Position numbers and translations under genes: made by a program | Assembly: GCA_963748985.1 (NCBI GenBank) | Contig: CAVVKQ010000008.1 | Span: forward strand, 1 to 64,000 | DNA length: 64,000 nucleotides | Direction of reading: 5' to 3' | Source: RPQJ01 sp963748985 | GTDB lineage: Bacteria; Pseudomonadota; Gammaproteobacteria; Steroidobacterales; Steroidobacteraceae | The notes under the pieces: generated by a model | Seen by the model: the letters and a program-made list of their open reading frames with translations, nothing else | Databases searched by the model: none | What the model was told of the DNA's origin: nothing | In this document: positions 8,720 to 17,360 of the stretch, one piece after another | How the letters are laid out: each line of letters starts with the position of its first letter | Numbering within the stretch: position 1 is the first letter of the stretch

Positions 8720-10666
8720 TCAGAACATCTCGGAAGCGCCGGGCTCCGTCGTTGTCTGATTCGCCTCGCGCGATTCGATGAAATCGCCCGTGATCATTTC
8801 ATCGTAGGCCTGGCCCGGGCCGACCATCGGGTACACACCCGCTTCCGTATCGATGATCACTTCGAGAAAGGCCGGGCCCTTGAACTCGATGAATTCCTTC
8901 ACCACCCGCGGCACGTCCGCCTTGCGGTCGAGCCGCGCGGCGAACTGGTAGCCGTCGGCCTGCGCGGCCTTCACGAAGTCCTTCTTGTGCAGCGACTTGT
9001 CGCTGGCCGACAGGCGGCCCTTGAAGAACAGCTTCTGCCACTGCTTGACCATGCCGTCGCCGAAGTTGTTCAGGACGACGACCTTGATCGGCAGGTCGTA
9101 GGTCGTGACGGTCTCGAGTTCGCCGAGGTTCATGCGGATGCTGGCATCGCCGTCGATGTCGATCACGAGCTTGTCGCGACGCGCGAACTGCGCGCCGATC
9201 GCCGCGGGCAGGCCGAACCCCATCGTGCCCATGCTGCCCGACGTGAGCCAGAGGCGCGGTTCACGGAAATCGAAGTACTGCGCCGCCCACATCTGGTGCT
9301 GGCCGACGCCGGTCGCAATCACGGCTTCACCGCGCGTCAGCCGGTTGATCTCCTCGATCACGTAGTACGGCTGGATCAGTTCGCTGTCGCGATCGTAATT
9401 CATCGCGTGCCGCCGCTTCAGTTCGGCGACGTGCGCATGCCACGGCGACCAGTCGCGCTTGAAGCCCGCACCCTTGCCGTGCAGGCGCAGTTTTTCGAGC
9501 GCCGGACGCAGCAGCCCGACATGGCTCCACTGCACACGCTTTACCTTGTTGATCTCGGACGCGTCGACATCCATGTGCGCGATGCGCTTCGCATTGCGCG
9601 CGAACTTGGCCGGCACGCCCGCGACACGATCGTCGAAGCGGGCGCCGAGGCAGAACAGGAAATCGCAATCGTCCACTGCGTAGTTCGCGAACGCCGCGCC
9701 GTGCATGCCGAGCATGTGCAGCGCAAGCGGCTCCGTCGTGTCGTACGTGCCGATACCCATCAGCGTGGTGACGACGGGAATGCCGAACTCGTTGGCGAAG
9801 GCCCGCAGCTCGTCCGCCGCCTCGCTGTGGATGACGCCGCCGCCGGCGTAGATCAGCGGGCGCTCGGCCTCGCCCAGCATCTGGAAGAATTTCGCCGCGT
9901 GATCGCCTTCGAGCGTGCGGGCGCGCAATGCCTGCATGCGCGCGTGGTAGCCGCGCATCGGCAGCAGGCCGCTGCCGTGGTAGTTGCCCTGCCAGTTCTG
10001 GACATCCTTCGGGACGTCGATCACGACCGGGCCTGGACGACCCGAGCGCGCGATCTCGAACGCGGTGCGCACGGTTGCTTCGAGCTTGGCCGGGTCCGTG
10101 ACGAGGAAGCAGTGCTTCGCGACGGCTCCCATGATGTTGGAGACCGGCGCTTCCTGGAACGCATCGGTGCCGATGGCGGACGTGCCGACCTGCCCGCAGA
10201 TCACGACGATCGGGATCGAATCCGCGGCGCAGTCGCGCACCGGCGTGACCGTATTGGTGGCGCCAGGCCCCGATGTCACGACACATACGCCCACCCTGCC
10301 GCTCGCCCGGGCGTAACCCGCCGCCATGAAACCTGCGCCCTGCTCGTTCGCCGGGACGATCAGCGGCATCGGACGCGCGCCTGCGGCCAGCTGCGACTGC
10401 TGGTCGTTGTGGCGGAAGATCGCGTCGTACGTCGGCAGGATCGCGCCACCGCTGTACCCGAAAATCGTGTCGACGCCTTCGTCCGCCAGCACCTGCACGA
10501 TGATCTCCGCGCCGCTCATGGACTGGCCGGCCCGCGGGTGGGCGGACGAGGTGGTCGGCAGTGGACTCGCGGCGATGCTGTTCACGGGCGCGCTCGTTGC
10601 AACAGGAGTGGAAAGAATATGTTGCGCTGCAAACGAGACTAACAGCCGTTGCCGCCGCGCGTCCAT
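8720..10666 (-). CDS. ilvB: Acetolactate synthase, large (catalytic) subunit
   Basis: ThDP-dependent acetohydroxyacid synthase catalytic subunit, first common step of branched-chain amino-acid synthesis. GVDTIFGYSGGAILP with the catalytic Glu region, NEQGAGFMAAGYARASG, and the ThDP/Mg motif starting DIDGDASIRMN are present. The usual GYPGG is GYSGG here. From ATG 10666 it has 648 residues, longer than the typical ~570-600; an in-frame ATG at 10522 (MSGAEIIVQVLADEG) gives 600 and may be the true start. The small-subunit gene lies divergently upstream, not downstream as in most operons. Confidence 0.92.
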   Translation of the reverse strand: MDARRQRLLVSFAAQHILSTPVATSAPVNSIAASPLPTTSSAHPRAGQSMSGAEIIVQVLADEGVDTIFGYSGGAILPTYDAIFRHNDQQSQLAAGARPMPLIVPANEQGAGFMAAGYARASGRVGVCVVTSGPGATNTVTPVRDCAADSIPIVVICGQVGTSAIGTDAFQEAPVSNIMGAVAKHCFLVTDPAKLEATVRTAFEIARSGRPGPVVIDVPKDVQNWQGNYHGSGLLPMRGYHARMQALRARTLEGDHAAKFFQMLGEAERPLIYAGGGVIHSEAADELRAFANEFGIPVVTTLMGIGTYDTTEPLALHMLGMHGAAFANYAVDDCDFLFCLGARFDDRVAGVPAKFARNAKRIAHMDVDASEINKVKRVQWSHVGLLRPALEKLRLHGKGAGFKRDWSPWHAHVAELKRRHAMNYDRDSELIQPYYVIEEINRLTRGEAVIATGVGQHQMWAAQYFDFREPRLWLTSGSMGTMGFGLPAAIGAQFARRDKLVIDIDGDASIRMNLGELETVTTYDLPIKVVVLNNFGDGMVKQWQKLFFKGRLSASDKSLHKKDFVKAAQADGYQFAARLDRKADVPRVVKEFIEFKGPAFLEVIIDTEAGVYPMVGPGQAYDEMITGDFIESREANQTTTEPGASEMF

Positions 10667-10771
10667 CTAGGCGGTTGCCACCCGATCCCCTATTCTGGGG
10701 TGCGGAACCCGGCGATCTAGAAGCCGCTTTTTGCTTTAGAATCATAGAGATGCAGTTTCCTGGAGTCAGCC

Positions 10772-11275
10772 GTGCCAAGCCAGCGCCACATCATCGCCAT
10801 CACCCTGCAGAATGAATCCGGCGCGCTGTCCCGCGTGGCAGGCTTGTTCTCGACCCGCGGCTACAACATTGAATCGCTGAACGTGGCGGCGACGGACGAT
10901 CCCACGGTCTCCCGCCTGACGCTGGTGACGACCGGTAACGATGCCGTCATCCACCAGATCACGCAGCAGTCGCTGAAGCTGGTGGACGTGGTCGACGTCG
11001 AAGACGTCACGCGCGAGGAGCACTTCGAGCGCGAGCTGCTGCTGATCAAGGTCAAGGCGAAAGCCACCCAGGTCGGATCGCTCTGGTCGGCCACGCAACG
11101 CGCGGGCGGCCGCGTGCTCTGGGATGCGGCGGACAGCTTCACCATCGAACTCACGAGCAGCGAGGCCGACATCAACCGCTTCATGGCGGAAGTTGCGAAC
11201 TTCGGTGAAGTGCTCGAAGTGGTGCGCAGCGGCGCGCTCGCCATCCAGAAGGGTCGACACATCCTGGAGTCGTAG
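10772..11275 (+). CDS. ilvH: Acetolactate synthase, small (regulatory) subunit
   Basis: A 167-residue regulatory subunit with an N-terminal ACT domain (HIIAITLQNESGALSRVAGL, then FSTRGYNIESLNV) and the C-terminal ALS_ss domain (about residues 85-160). It binds the catalytic subunit and confers valine feedback. Start is the GTG at 10772, preceded by TGGAG at 10761-10765. The gene is transcribed away from ilvB across a 105-bp gap holding a TAGAAT -10-like hexamer at 10737, so both subunits may share a bidirectional control region. Confidence 0.92.
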   Translation: MPSQRHIIAITLQNESGALSRVAGLFSTRGYNIESLNVAATDDPTVSRLTLVTTGNDAVIHQITQQSLKLVDVVDVEDVTREEHFERELLLIKVKAKATQVGSLWSATQRAGGRVLWDAADSFTIELTSSEADINRFMAEVANFGEVLEVVRSGALAIQKGRHILES

Positions 11276-11288
11276 CGGCTAAGCTACG

Positions 11289-11308
11289 CGCGTTCCATTG
11301 CGAACGCG
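11289..11308. terminator. Small GC hairpin downstream of ilvH
   Basis: A 7-bp perfect stem (CGCGTTC / GAACGCG) with a 6-nt loop lies 13 bp after the ilvH stop. No T tract follows, so intrinsic termination is only a possibility. Confidence 0.3.
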
Positions 11309-11336
11309 GCGATCATCCGGTTGAGGTTCCACAGGC

Positions 11337-13122
11337 ATGGCTGATGTTTTCGTCTCCTACGCTCGCGGCGACAAGGCACGCGTGGCGCCGGTCGTGGCTG
11401 CGATCGAGGCACAGGGTTGGACCGTCTGGTGGGACCCGGAGATCGACGCCGGGCAACAGTTCGACGACCAGATCGAAGCCGCGCTCAAGGCCGCCAAGGC
11501 CGTGCTGGTGGTCTGGACGCCAACCTCGGTGTCGTCGCGCTGGGTGCGGGGCGAGGCGCGGGAAGCGGCCGACCGGGGCACGCTGGTCCCGGTGCGCTTT
11601 GAGAACGCCAGCCTGCCAATGGACGTTCGCGCGATTCATACGACCGAACTGGATGGCTGGAGTGAAGACCCCGCGAGCGCTCCGTTCCAGTCACTGCTGC
11701 GCGCGCTGAGCGCGATGATCGCTCGCCAGAGCGCGCCTCCGGCACGAGACGCCGGAGCAAACCTGGCGCCGTCCATCACCCCGCCTCGCCTGGCAATCTG
11801 TGTCCTGCCATTCGCCAACATGAGCGGCGATCCGGAACAGGAGTACTTCAGCGACGGCATCAGTGAGGACGTCATTACCGACCTGAGCAAGGTTTCGGCA
11901 CTCGCAGTCGCGTCGCGCAACAGTGCCTTCATGTACAAGGGCAAGCAGGTCGATGTGCCAAAGGTGGCTCGTGAACTGAAAGTCAGTCACGTGCTCGAAG
12001 GCAGCGTGCGCAAGGCAGGGGGCCGGGTCCGCATCACTGCCCAGCTGGTCGACGGATTGACCAACGACAGCGTCTGGGCGGAGCGCTATGACCGCGACCT
12101 GAACGACATCTTCACGCTGCAGGACGAGATCTCGCAGGCCATCGTCAAGGCGCTGAAGCTGAAGCTGCTGCCGGAAGAGAAGAAGGCGATCGAGCAACGC
12201 GGCACCGACAACGTCGAGGCCTACAACCTCTATCTCATGGCACGGCAGACCTACATCACCGGCAATTCCGCCGACGATCGCGCAGCCTCCGCGATCATCC
12301 GTCTCTGCTCCCGGGCCACGGAGAACGATCCCAATTATGCGCGCGCCTGGGCGCTCATGGCGCTTGGACAGACGCAGTTTCGTGACTGCGCGGGGGACAG
12401 GCCGATGATGGATTAGCAGCGGCGGAGCGGGCACTCGCACTCGACCGCAACCTGGCCGAGGCCCACGCGATCAAGGCGACGATCCTGTCTGAAGGCGGCC
12501 GTTACGACGAGGCGGCCGCCGAAATCGCGATTGCCCTGCGTCTCGACCCCGAGTCCTACGAGGTCAACCGGTCAGCCGGGTACTTCAGCTTCAGGCGACA
12601 GCAGTTGCCGGACGCCATTCGCTTTTTCGAGAAAGCCTGGCGCTCGTGGAGACGGACGTCAATTCGGCTTACATGTTGCTCACCTGTTACATGGCCATCG
12701 GCAACTCGCAGGCACCCGGCGTGCTGCGCAACTCACGCTCAACGCGTACTGAAGCTACGCTCGCGCACGACGCCAACAACGGCGACAGTTACGGGTTACA
12801 GCGCTTATGCTCTCGCGGCGCTCGGGCAGTCTGACCGGGCCAAGCAGCGCATGGGACGCGCCCTGCTGATCGATCCCGACAACCTGAACATGCGGTACAA
12901 TTTTGCGTGCGCCCTCAGTGTGCACCTGAAGGAGACAGAGGCCGCGCTCGACATGCTGGGGCTGCTGTTCGCGAAATTTCCCGCGGCTTCCTGCATCACG
13001 CCAAGGTCGACCCGGATCTCGATCCCCTGCGCGAGGATCCGCGCTTCAAGGCAATGGTGGCGGCGGCCGAAGCGCGCATCGCGACGGCGGGTGACAGCAG
13101 CGCCCTTCCAGCACCGCACTAG
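11337..13122 (+). pseudogene. TIR - TolB-like - TPR protein, broken by frameshifts
   Basis: The open part (11337-12416, 359 residues) has an N-terminal TIR domain (residues 1-110; DVFVSYARGDKARV, WTVWWDPEID, SSRWVRGEAREA with the Glu typical of TIR NADases), a FlgO/TolB-like domain (about 155-290; ICVLPFANMSGDPEQEYFSDG) and the first TPR. It stops at 12416. Homologous TPR sequence continues in other frames: LAAAERALALDRN from 12413, LALVETDVNSAYMLL from 12637, GYSAYALAALGQ near 12800, and KVDPDLDPLREDPRFKAM from about 13000 to a stop at 13122. At least four shifts in both directions are needed, so this is a decayed gene or a poorly sequenced patch. Intact relatives are thought to act in signalling; the role is unknown. 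Confidence 0.8.
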
Positions 13123-13163
13123 GGGCCGCAGGAGATACGATAAGACCACACGGGAGGTACGAC

Positions 13164-13934
13164 ATGGTCAATGAGCTGAGCTCGACAAGCCTTGCATCGC
13201 GACGCGATCGGCAAGTCCAGGTTGGCCTCGTTCTCACGGCGCTCTGGCTGGGTGCAGGTGTGCTGTATGTCGCCGTGTCCATGGGCTGGACCGCTTTCCT
13301 GCGGTTGCCACTCGGCGACCTCGGCGACTTCCTCGACGGCGCGTTCGCACCGCTCGCTTTTCTCTGGCTGGTGCTCGGGTTGTTTCTCCAGCAGCGCGAA
13401 CTCGCGGCCAACAACGCCGCGATCCAGCGCCAGTTCGAAGTCATGCAGCGCACGGCAGAGCACGCCGAGATCCAGACTCGCGCCATTGCCGCCAACGAAC
13501 TGCACGCACGACAGGACACCTTTATCGACGTGGCCCAGCTGGTGATGCACCAGCTGGAGGTGATCGCTGGGATGCTGTTCATTTCGAGTCAGGGCACGTT
13601 CGGAGACGGTGTGGTGTCGGACGATGAGGTCGACGTGTTGTTCGCGCGACTGAGTTCCGGCGAGTCGTCCGTCTTCAGTCGACGCATGATCCTGCTGCAC
13701 GTGCGGCTGGCCGATTCGCCGGACGGATGGGCGCTGTTCTACGGGACCCTGATCCGCAAGCAGCATTGCGAGAGCTACATCCGCAGCTTCGAGCGGCTGC
13801 TGCGCAGTGCGGCGGGATGTGATCCAGAAGGCATGATCGTGGATGCGCTGCACGGCAACGCGCAGGGCCGGCTGTATCGCGTGATGTGCACGTTGCGGGA
13901 TTCGCCGCCAGCCGGCGTACCAGCCGCCGGCTGA
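13164..13934 (+). CDS. Hypothetical membrane protein with coiled-coil linker
   Basis: A 256-residue protein I do not recognise. Two hydrophobic helices (about residues 20-40 and 60-76) are separated by a short acidic segment LGDLGDFLDG. An amphipathic stretch rich in Gln, Glu and Ala follows (about 78-115, QQRELAANNAAIQRQFEVM), probably coiled coil, then a soluble C-terminal domain. The start ATG at 13164 has GGGAGGT at 13151-13157 upstream. It directly follows the broken TIR-TolB-TPR gene. The layout (two helices, coiled coil, cytosolic domain) resembles small membrane sensor or scaffold proteins, but no function can be assigned. Confidence 0.7.
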   Translation: MVNELSSTSLASRRDRQVQVGLVLTALWLGAGVLYVAVSMGWTAFLRLPLGDLGDFLDGAFAPLAFLWLVLGLFLQQRELAANNAAIQRQFEVMQRTAEHAEIQTRAIAANELHARQDTFIDVAQLVMHQLEVIAGMLFISSQGTFGDGVVSDDEVDVLFARLSSGESSVFSRRMILLHVRLADSPDGWALFYGTLIRKQHCESYIRSFERLLRSAAGCDPEGMIVDALHGNAQGRLYRVMCTLRDSPPAGVPAAG

Positions 13935-13939
13935 TCAGG

Positions 13940-14419
13940 TTACGGCAACGCTTCGAACCCCGCGTAACCCTCGTCGAGCGTCTGCAACGCCGCGCGCACC
14001 TGCGGCGGAATCGGCACCGGTCGGCGCGTGCCGCTGTCGACATACACGTGCACGAAACGGCCAATCGCCGCGGGCTCGACCTCCTGGTTGCGGAAAAGAC
14101 CGATCCGGTAGACGACGCTCGAGTTGCCGAGCCGCTCGAGCGCGAGCCCGGCGTACACGGTGTCGGGGAAGGTCAGCTCGCTGATGAACTTGCAGCTGGT
14201 CTCCGCCACGATCCCGATCGCCGGCAACTGGCGCACATCGCAACCGCTCGCCTCGATCAGGTACCCGTTCACGGCCGTGTCGAAGTACGAGTAGTACACG
14301 ACGTTGTTGACGTGACCGTACTGGTCGTTGTCCATCCAGCGCGTCGTAATCATGCGCAGCACGCAGAATTCGTCGCGCCGCGTGGGTTGCGGCTTGCCGC
14401 CTGCTGCCTGGGGTGCCAT
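13940..14419 (-). CDS. Acyl-CoA thioesterase, 4HBT/YbgC-type hotdog fold
   Basis: A 159-residue hotdog-fold thioesterase. The active-site segment TTRWMDNDQYGHVNNVVYY carries the Asp and His-Val-Asn-Asn of the 4-hydroxybenzoyl-CoA thioesterase class, followed by the long helix. It should hydrolyse an acyl-CoA; chain length or aromatic preference is not visible. Start taken at ATG 14419 (MAPQAAGGKPQ); an upstream frame to 14491 adds unlikely sequence. It is divergent from the alcohol dehydrogenase gene across an 88-bp gap. Confidence 0.85.
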   Translation of the reverse strand: MAPQAAGGKPQPTRRDEFCVLRMITTRWMDNDQYGHVNNVVYYSYFDTAVNGYLIEASGCDVRQLPAIGIVAETSCKFISELTFPDTVYAGLALERLGNSSVVYRIGLFRNQEVEPAAIGRFVHVYVDSGTRRPVPIPPQVRAALQTLDEGYAGFEALP

Positions 14420-14507
14420 GCCTGTTCTGCTCCAACTGTGCGCCGGCCTGTCGGCGCACGCATTATTGCAGTGGAGCGGTGCCGCGCACATGGGCTACGC
14501 TCGACCC

Positions 14508-15638
14508 ATGATCAAGACCAAGGCTGCCGTGCTCCGTGAGCTGGGCCGACCCGGCCCCTATGCCGAATCGAGGCCGCTCGCGATCGAGGAGTTTGACCTT
14601 GCGCCACCTGGCCCGGGGGAGGTGCTCGTCCGCGTGCGAGCGGCCGGGCTTTGTCACTCCGACCTTTCGGTGATCGACGGTAACCGGCCGAGGCCACTGC
14701 CGATGGTGCTCGGGCACGAGATGGCGGGAATCGTCGAGGAGGTCGGGCACGGCGTCACCGACCTGCAACGCGGTGATCATGTCGTCGCCTCGTTCGTGCC
14801 GAGCTGCGGCGTCTGCGGACCCTGTGTCGCAGGCCGGCCCGCGCTGTGCGAGCCCGGACTCGCGTCGAACACGGCGGGGACGCTGCTCTCTGGTGCGCGC
14901 CGGCTCTGCCAGCACGGCGAGCCGGTCAATCACCATCTCGGCGTCTCGGGATTCGCCGAGTGGACGACGGTTTCGCGTCGGTCGCTGGTGCGCGTGGATC
15001 CGACTTTGCCGTTCGCAGAAGCGGCGTTGTTCGGCTGCGCCGTGATCACCGGCGTCGGCGCGGTGGTCAACACTGCGGCGATGCCGAAACATTCGTCGCT
15101 GGCCGTGATCGGCCTTGGCGGCGTCGGACTCGCGGCATTGCTGGCCGGACGCATGCTCGACTCGAGCCCGATCGTCGCGATCGACCTGCACGAGGCCAAG
15201 CTGGCCAAGGCACGCGAACTCGGCGCCACGCACACGTTCAATGCGGCCGATCCCGATTGCGTGGACCGGGTGCGCGAGGCGAGCGGCGGCGGCGTGGCCT
15301 GCGCCTTTGAGATGGCCGGCTCGGCGCGCGCGCTCGAACTCGCCTATCGCGTCACGCGGCGCGGCGGCACGACAGTGTCGGCCGGCTTGCCGCATCCGCA
15401 GCAGCAGGTGTCGTTGTCGCACGTGAGCCTCGTCGCCGAAGAGCGGACACTCAAAGGCAGTTATCTCGGCAGCTGCGTGCCGGAGCGCGACATCCCGCAG
15501 TACATCGAGTGGTATCGCGCAGGACGCTTGCCGGTGGACAGGCTCCTGAGCGAACGCATCCAGCTCGACGACATCAACGGCGCGTTCGACCGGCTTGCCG
15601 CAGGCGTGTCGATCCGGCAGGTGATCGAGATCAGCTGA
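14508..15638 (+). CDS. Zinc-dependent alcohol dehydrogenase (MDR family)
   Basis: A 376-residue class III-like medium-chain dehydrogenase. The catalytic zinc site is seen in GLCHSDLSV and LGHEMAGIVEEVG, the structural zinc site in CGVCGPCVAGRPALC, and the NAD site in VIGLGGVGLAALLAG. It should oxidise a primary alcohol or formaldehyde adduct with NAD. ATG 14508 was chosen because it begins MIKTKAAVL, the family start. Its stop codon runs straight into the second copy of the dispersed palindrome. The divergent thioesterase suggests acyl or alcohol catabolism, but no pathway partners are adjacent. Confidence 0.9.
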   Translation: MIKTKAAVLRELGRPGPYAESRPLAIEEFDLAPPGPGEVLVRVRAAGLCHSDLSVIDGNRPRPLPMVLGHEMAGIVEEVGHGVTDLQRGDHVVASFVPSCGVCGPCVAGRPALCEPGLASNTAGTLLSGARRLCQHGEPVNHHLGVSGFAEWTTVSRRSLVRVDPTLPFAEAALFGCAVITGVGAVVNTAAMPKHSSLAVIGLGGVGLAALLAGRMLDSSPIVAIDLHEAKLAKARELGATHTFNAADPDCVDRVREASGGGVACAFEMAGSARALELAYRVTRRGGTTVSAGLPHPQQQVSLSHVSLVAEERTLKGSYLGSCVPERDIPQYIEWYRAGRLPVDRLLSERIQLDDINGAFDRLAAGVSIRQVIEIS

Positions 15639-15692
15639 AAAATTGGGGACGCTCACCTATTTTTTTTAAAATAGGTGAGCGTCCCCTATTTT
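15639..15692. repeat. Dispersed palindrome, copy 2
   Basis: Same element as at 8654-8707: arms 15639-15663 and 15668-15692 around a TTTT loop, with one mismatch near the outer end. It lies between convergent genes (alcohol dehydrogenase and the barrel protein), starting one base after the dehydrogenase stop. A further GTCCCCTGTTT half-copy follows at 15696-15706. With its A/T loop and GC stem it could also serve as a bidirectional terminator. Confidence 0.85.
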
Positions 15693-15707
15693 GACGTCCC
15701 CTGTTTC

Positions 15708-17360
15708 CTAGAAGCGGACCTTGGTCTCGACGACGAATTGCACGCTGTCGATGTCGTCGCCGCCGTCCAGCGGAAACGCCAGGTCGATGTGAATGACGTT
15801 GCCGAACGCGGAACGGCTCGAACCGAGGCGCAGGCCGATACCGACATCTTTCAGCAACCCGTCGCTGGTGGCGCCGGTAACGTCGGTTCCCCAGGTACGG
15901 CCCATGTCGAAGAAGACTGCGCCAGCCACGTGGAACAGGCGGAACGGATACCAGCCCGTGTAGTAGCGCTCTTCGAGCGTCAGCAACGCCCTTGACGTGC
16001 CCGCCTGGTAGCGCAGGGGATAGCCGCGCAGTCCCTCCTCACCGCCGAGCAGCAGCTGCTGGTCCGCGTCGAGCTCTTCGGTCACGACGCCGTTGACTGT
16101 CGCAAAGAATTTCGTGTTGTCGGAGGTACGCGCGTAGTACCGGGCTTCGGCCGACAGCACGGCATTGCGCAAGCCATCGTTCTCGACGCGGCCTGTCGCG
16201 ACCGTGGTCACGAACATCGAGCGTTCGCGTCCGAAATCCCAACCGTTCTGTGCGTAGGCACTGAGCATGAGCGCGTCGCGATCCGATCCCAGCGACTCCG
16301 CGGCGTAACCAATGCGCCCGCCCGCGCGCAAACCGAGCAGCACATCCTCCGTGCGCTCGATCTGGTCCTGGTTCGTGCGCTCCTCGTAGACATCCTCGAC
16401 CACGTCGAACCCCAGCCACGGGTAAGCAAGTTCCATGTCCTCCGGCAGCGGACCGCCGAGGGCTGAGCCCACGACCTCGGCGAAGCGCTTCTGGCGATAG
16501 GTCGCGCCTGCGGTCCACCGCCGGACCCAGCCATCGGTCCAGCCTCGCGACCAGCCGCCATAGGCTTCTGCGAACTGCTCGTCCTGCTCGTATTCGCCGA
16601 CGCTCTCGCCGTAGGCGTAACGCGGCTCGTTGCGGATCGAATCGTAGAGGTACATGCCGCCGGCGCGTTTCGTGTCCAGAGCAAAGAACGGCCGGTCGAC
16701 GCGGATCGCCTTGGTGCTACCGTCGTCGGCGTCGCTGTAGGCCACGCCGAGCCGTGTCCACGTCGAGTGAAAATGGGGATCGAAAAACTCGAAGTCGAGC
16801 GACGTGCGATCCACGTCGTTCGACCAGCCGAAGGAGAGCCGCTGGCCGTTGCCGAGCAGGTTCTTTTCCTCGAGTTCGACTGACGACGAATTGGCCCCGC
16901 CCTGCCGGCTGAAGTTGATGCCCGGGTTCAGCGTCCAGGTGTCGCGCGTGCGGACTTCCAGGTCGACAGTCTTGCCGTCATAGGACACCGGGCGGATCCA
17001 GGCGTCGTACAGGTAGTCGTTGCCGCGGAGGACGCGTTCCGTCTCCTGCACCACGCGGTGCACGTATGGCTCTCCCGTCTTGAACAGCAGTTGACTGCGA
17101 ACGATGGGCTGCCGCGTGTTGATGTGCAGCTTGTTCGCCGTGCGGTAGAGCCATTTGTCTTCCGAAGGGATCGACGGGTCGAAAATGTCGCCGACCGTCA
17201 CGCGAATCTGGCCGATGACCGCGCCGGACGCCTCGAGTTCTGCCCCTGAGGGAATGCCAACCGGCCAGTCGTGGATGATCTCTTTCCCGGCGTGCGCGGG
17301 CGATGCCGCGAGCACGATCAGCAGCAGCGGGAATACTCGGCGACGACGACAGTTTATCAG
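15708..17360 (-). CDS. Outer-membrane barrel protein, BamA/TamA (D15) family, unusual start
   Basis: About 550 residues. A signal peptide (RRRRVFPLLLIVLAASPAHA, cleavage before GKE) is followed by a POTRA-like segment (about 60-145) and a C-terminal D15/Omp85-type barrel ending in Phe (VVETKVRF). It resembles surface-antigen barrel proteins of the TamA/ShlB superfamily, which insert or translocate proteins or lipids at the outer membrane. No ATG, GTG or TTG precedes the signal peptide in frame; the best candidates are CTG at 17360 or ATA at 17357, overlapping the qor stop as CTGATAA. Start is therefore uncertain; translation is probably coupled to qor. Confidence 0.75.
   Translation of the reverse strand: MINCRRRRVFPLLLIVLAASPAHAGKEIIHDWPVGIPSGAELEASGAVIGQIRVTVGDIFDPSIPSEDKWLYRTANKLHINTRQPIVRSQLLFKTGEPYVHRVVQETERVLRGNDYLYDAWIRPVSYDGKTVDLEVRTRDTWTLNPGINFSRQGGANSSSVELEEKNLLGNGQRLSFGWSNDVDRTSLDFEFFDPHFHSTWTRLGVAYSDADDGSTKAIRVDRPFFALDTKRAGGMYLYDSIRNEPRYAYGESVGEYEQDEQFAEAYGGWSRGWTDGWVRRWTAGATYRQKRFAEVVGSALGGPLPEDMELAYPWLGFDVVEDVYEERTNQDQIERTEDVLLGLRAGGRIGYAAESLGSDRDALMLSAYAQNGWDFGRERSMFVTTVATGRVENDGLRNAVLSAEARYYARTSDNTKFFATVNGVVTEELDADQQLLLGGEEGLRGYPLRYQAGTSRALLTLEERYYTGWYPFRLFHVAGAVFFDMGRTWGTDVTGATSDGLLKDVGIGLRLGSSRSAFGNVIHIDLAFPLDGGDDIDSVQFVVETKVRF

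Noticed and set aside
8690..10642. A 650-codon plus-strand open frame opposite ilvB
   Set aside because: It is the mirror of a well-conserved gene in GC-rich DNA; composition is His/Arg/Val rich, no homology, no ribosome site.
11337..11700. TIR gene as part of a Thoeris/CBASS-type defence operon
   Set aside because: No ThsA, cyclase, SIR2 or other defence partner is adjacent; TIR is fused to TolB-TPR and neighbours are metabolic.
12380..13000. Programmed ribosomal frameshifting in the TIR-TolB-TPR gene
   Set aside because: Several shifts in both directions within 600 bp cannot be explained by a single programmed site, and no slippery heptamer with a stem was seen.
15639..15706. Insertion sequence between the alcohol dehydrogenase and barrel genes
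   Set aside because: No transposase gene and no target duplication; the element is only a short palindrome.
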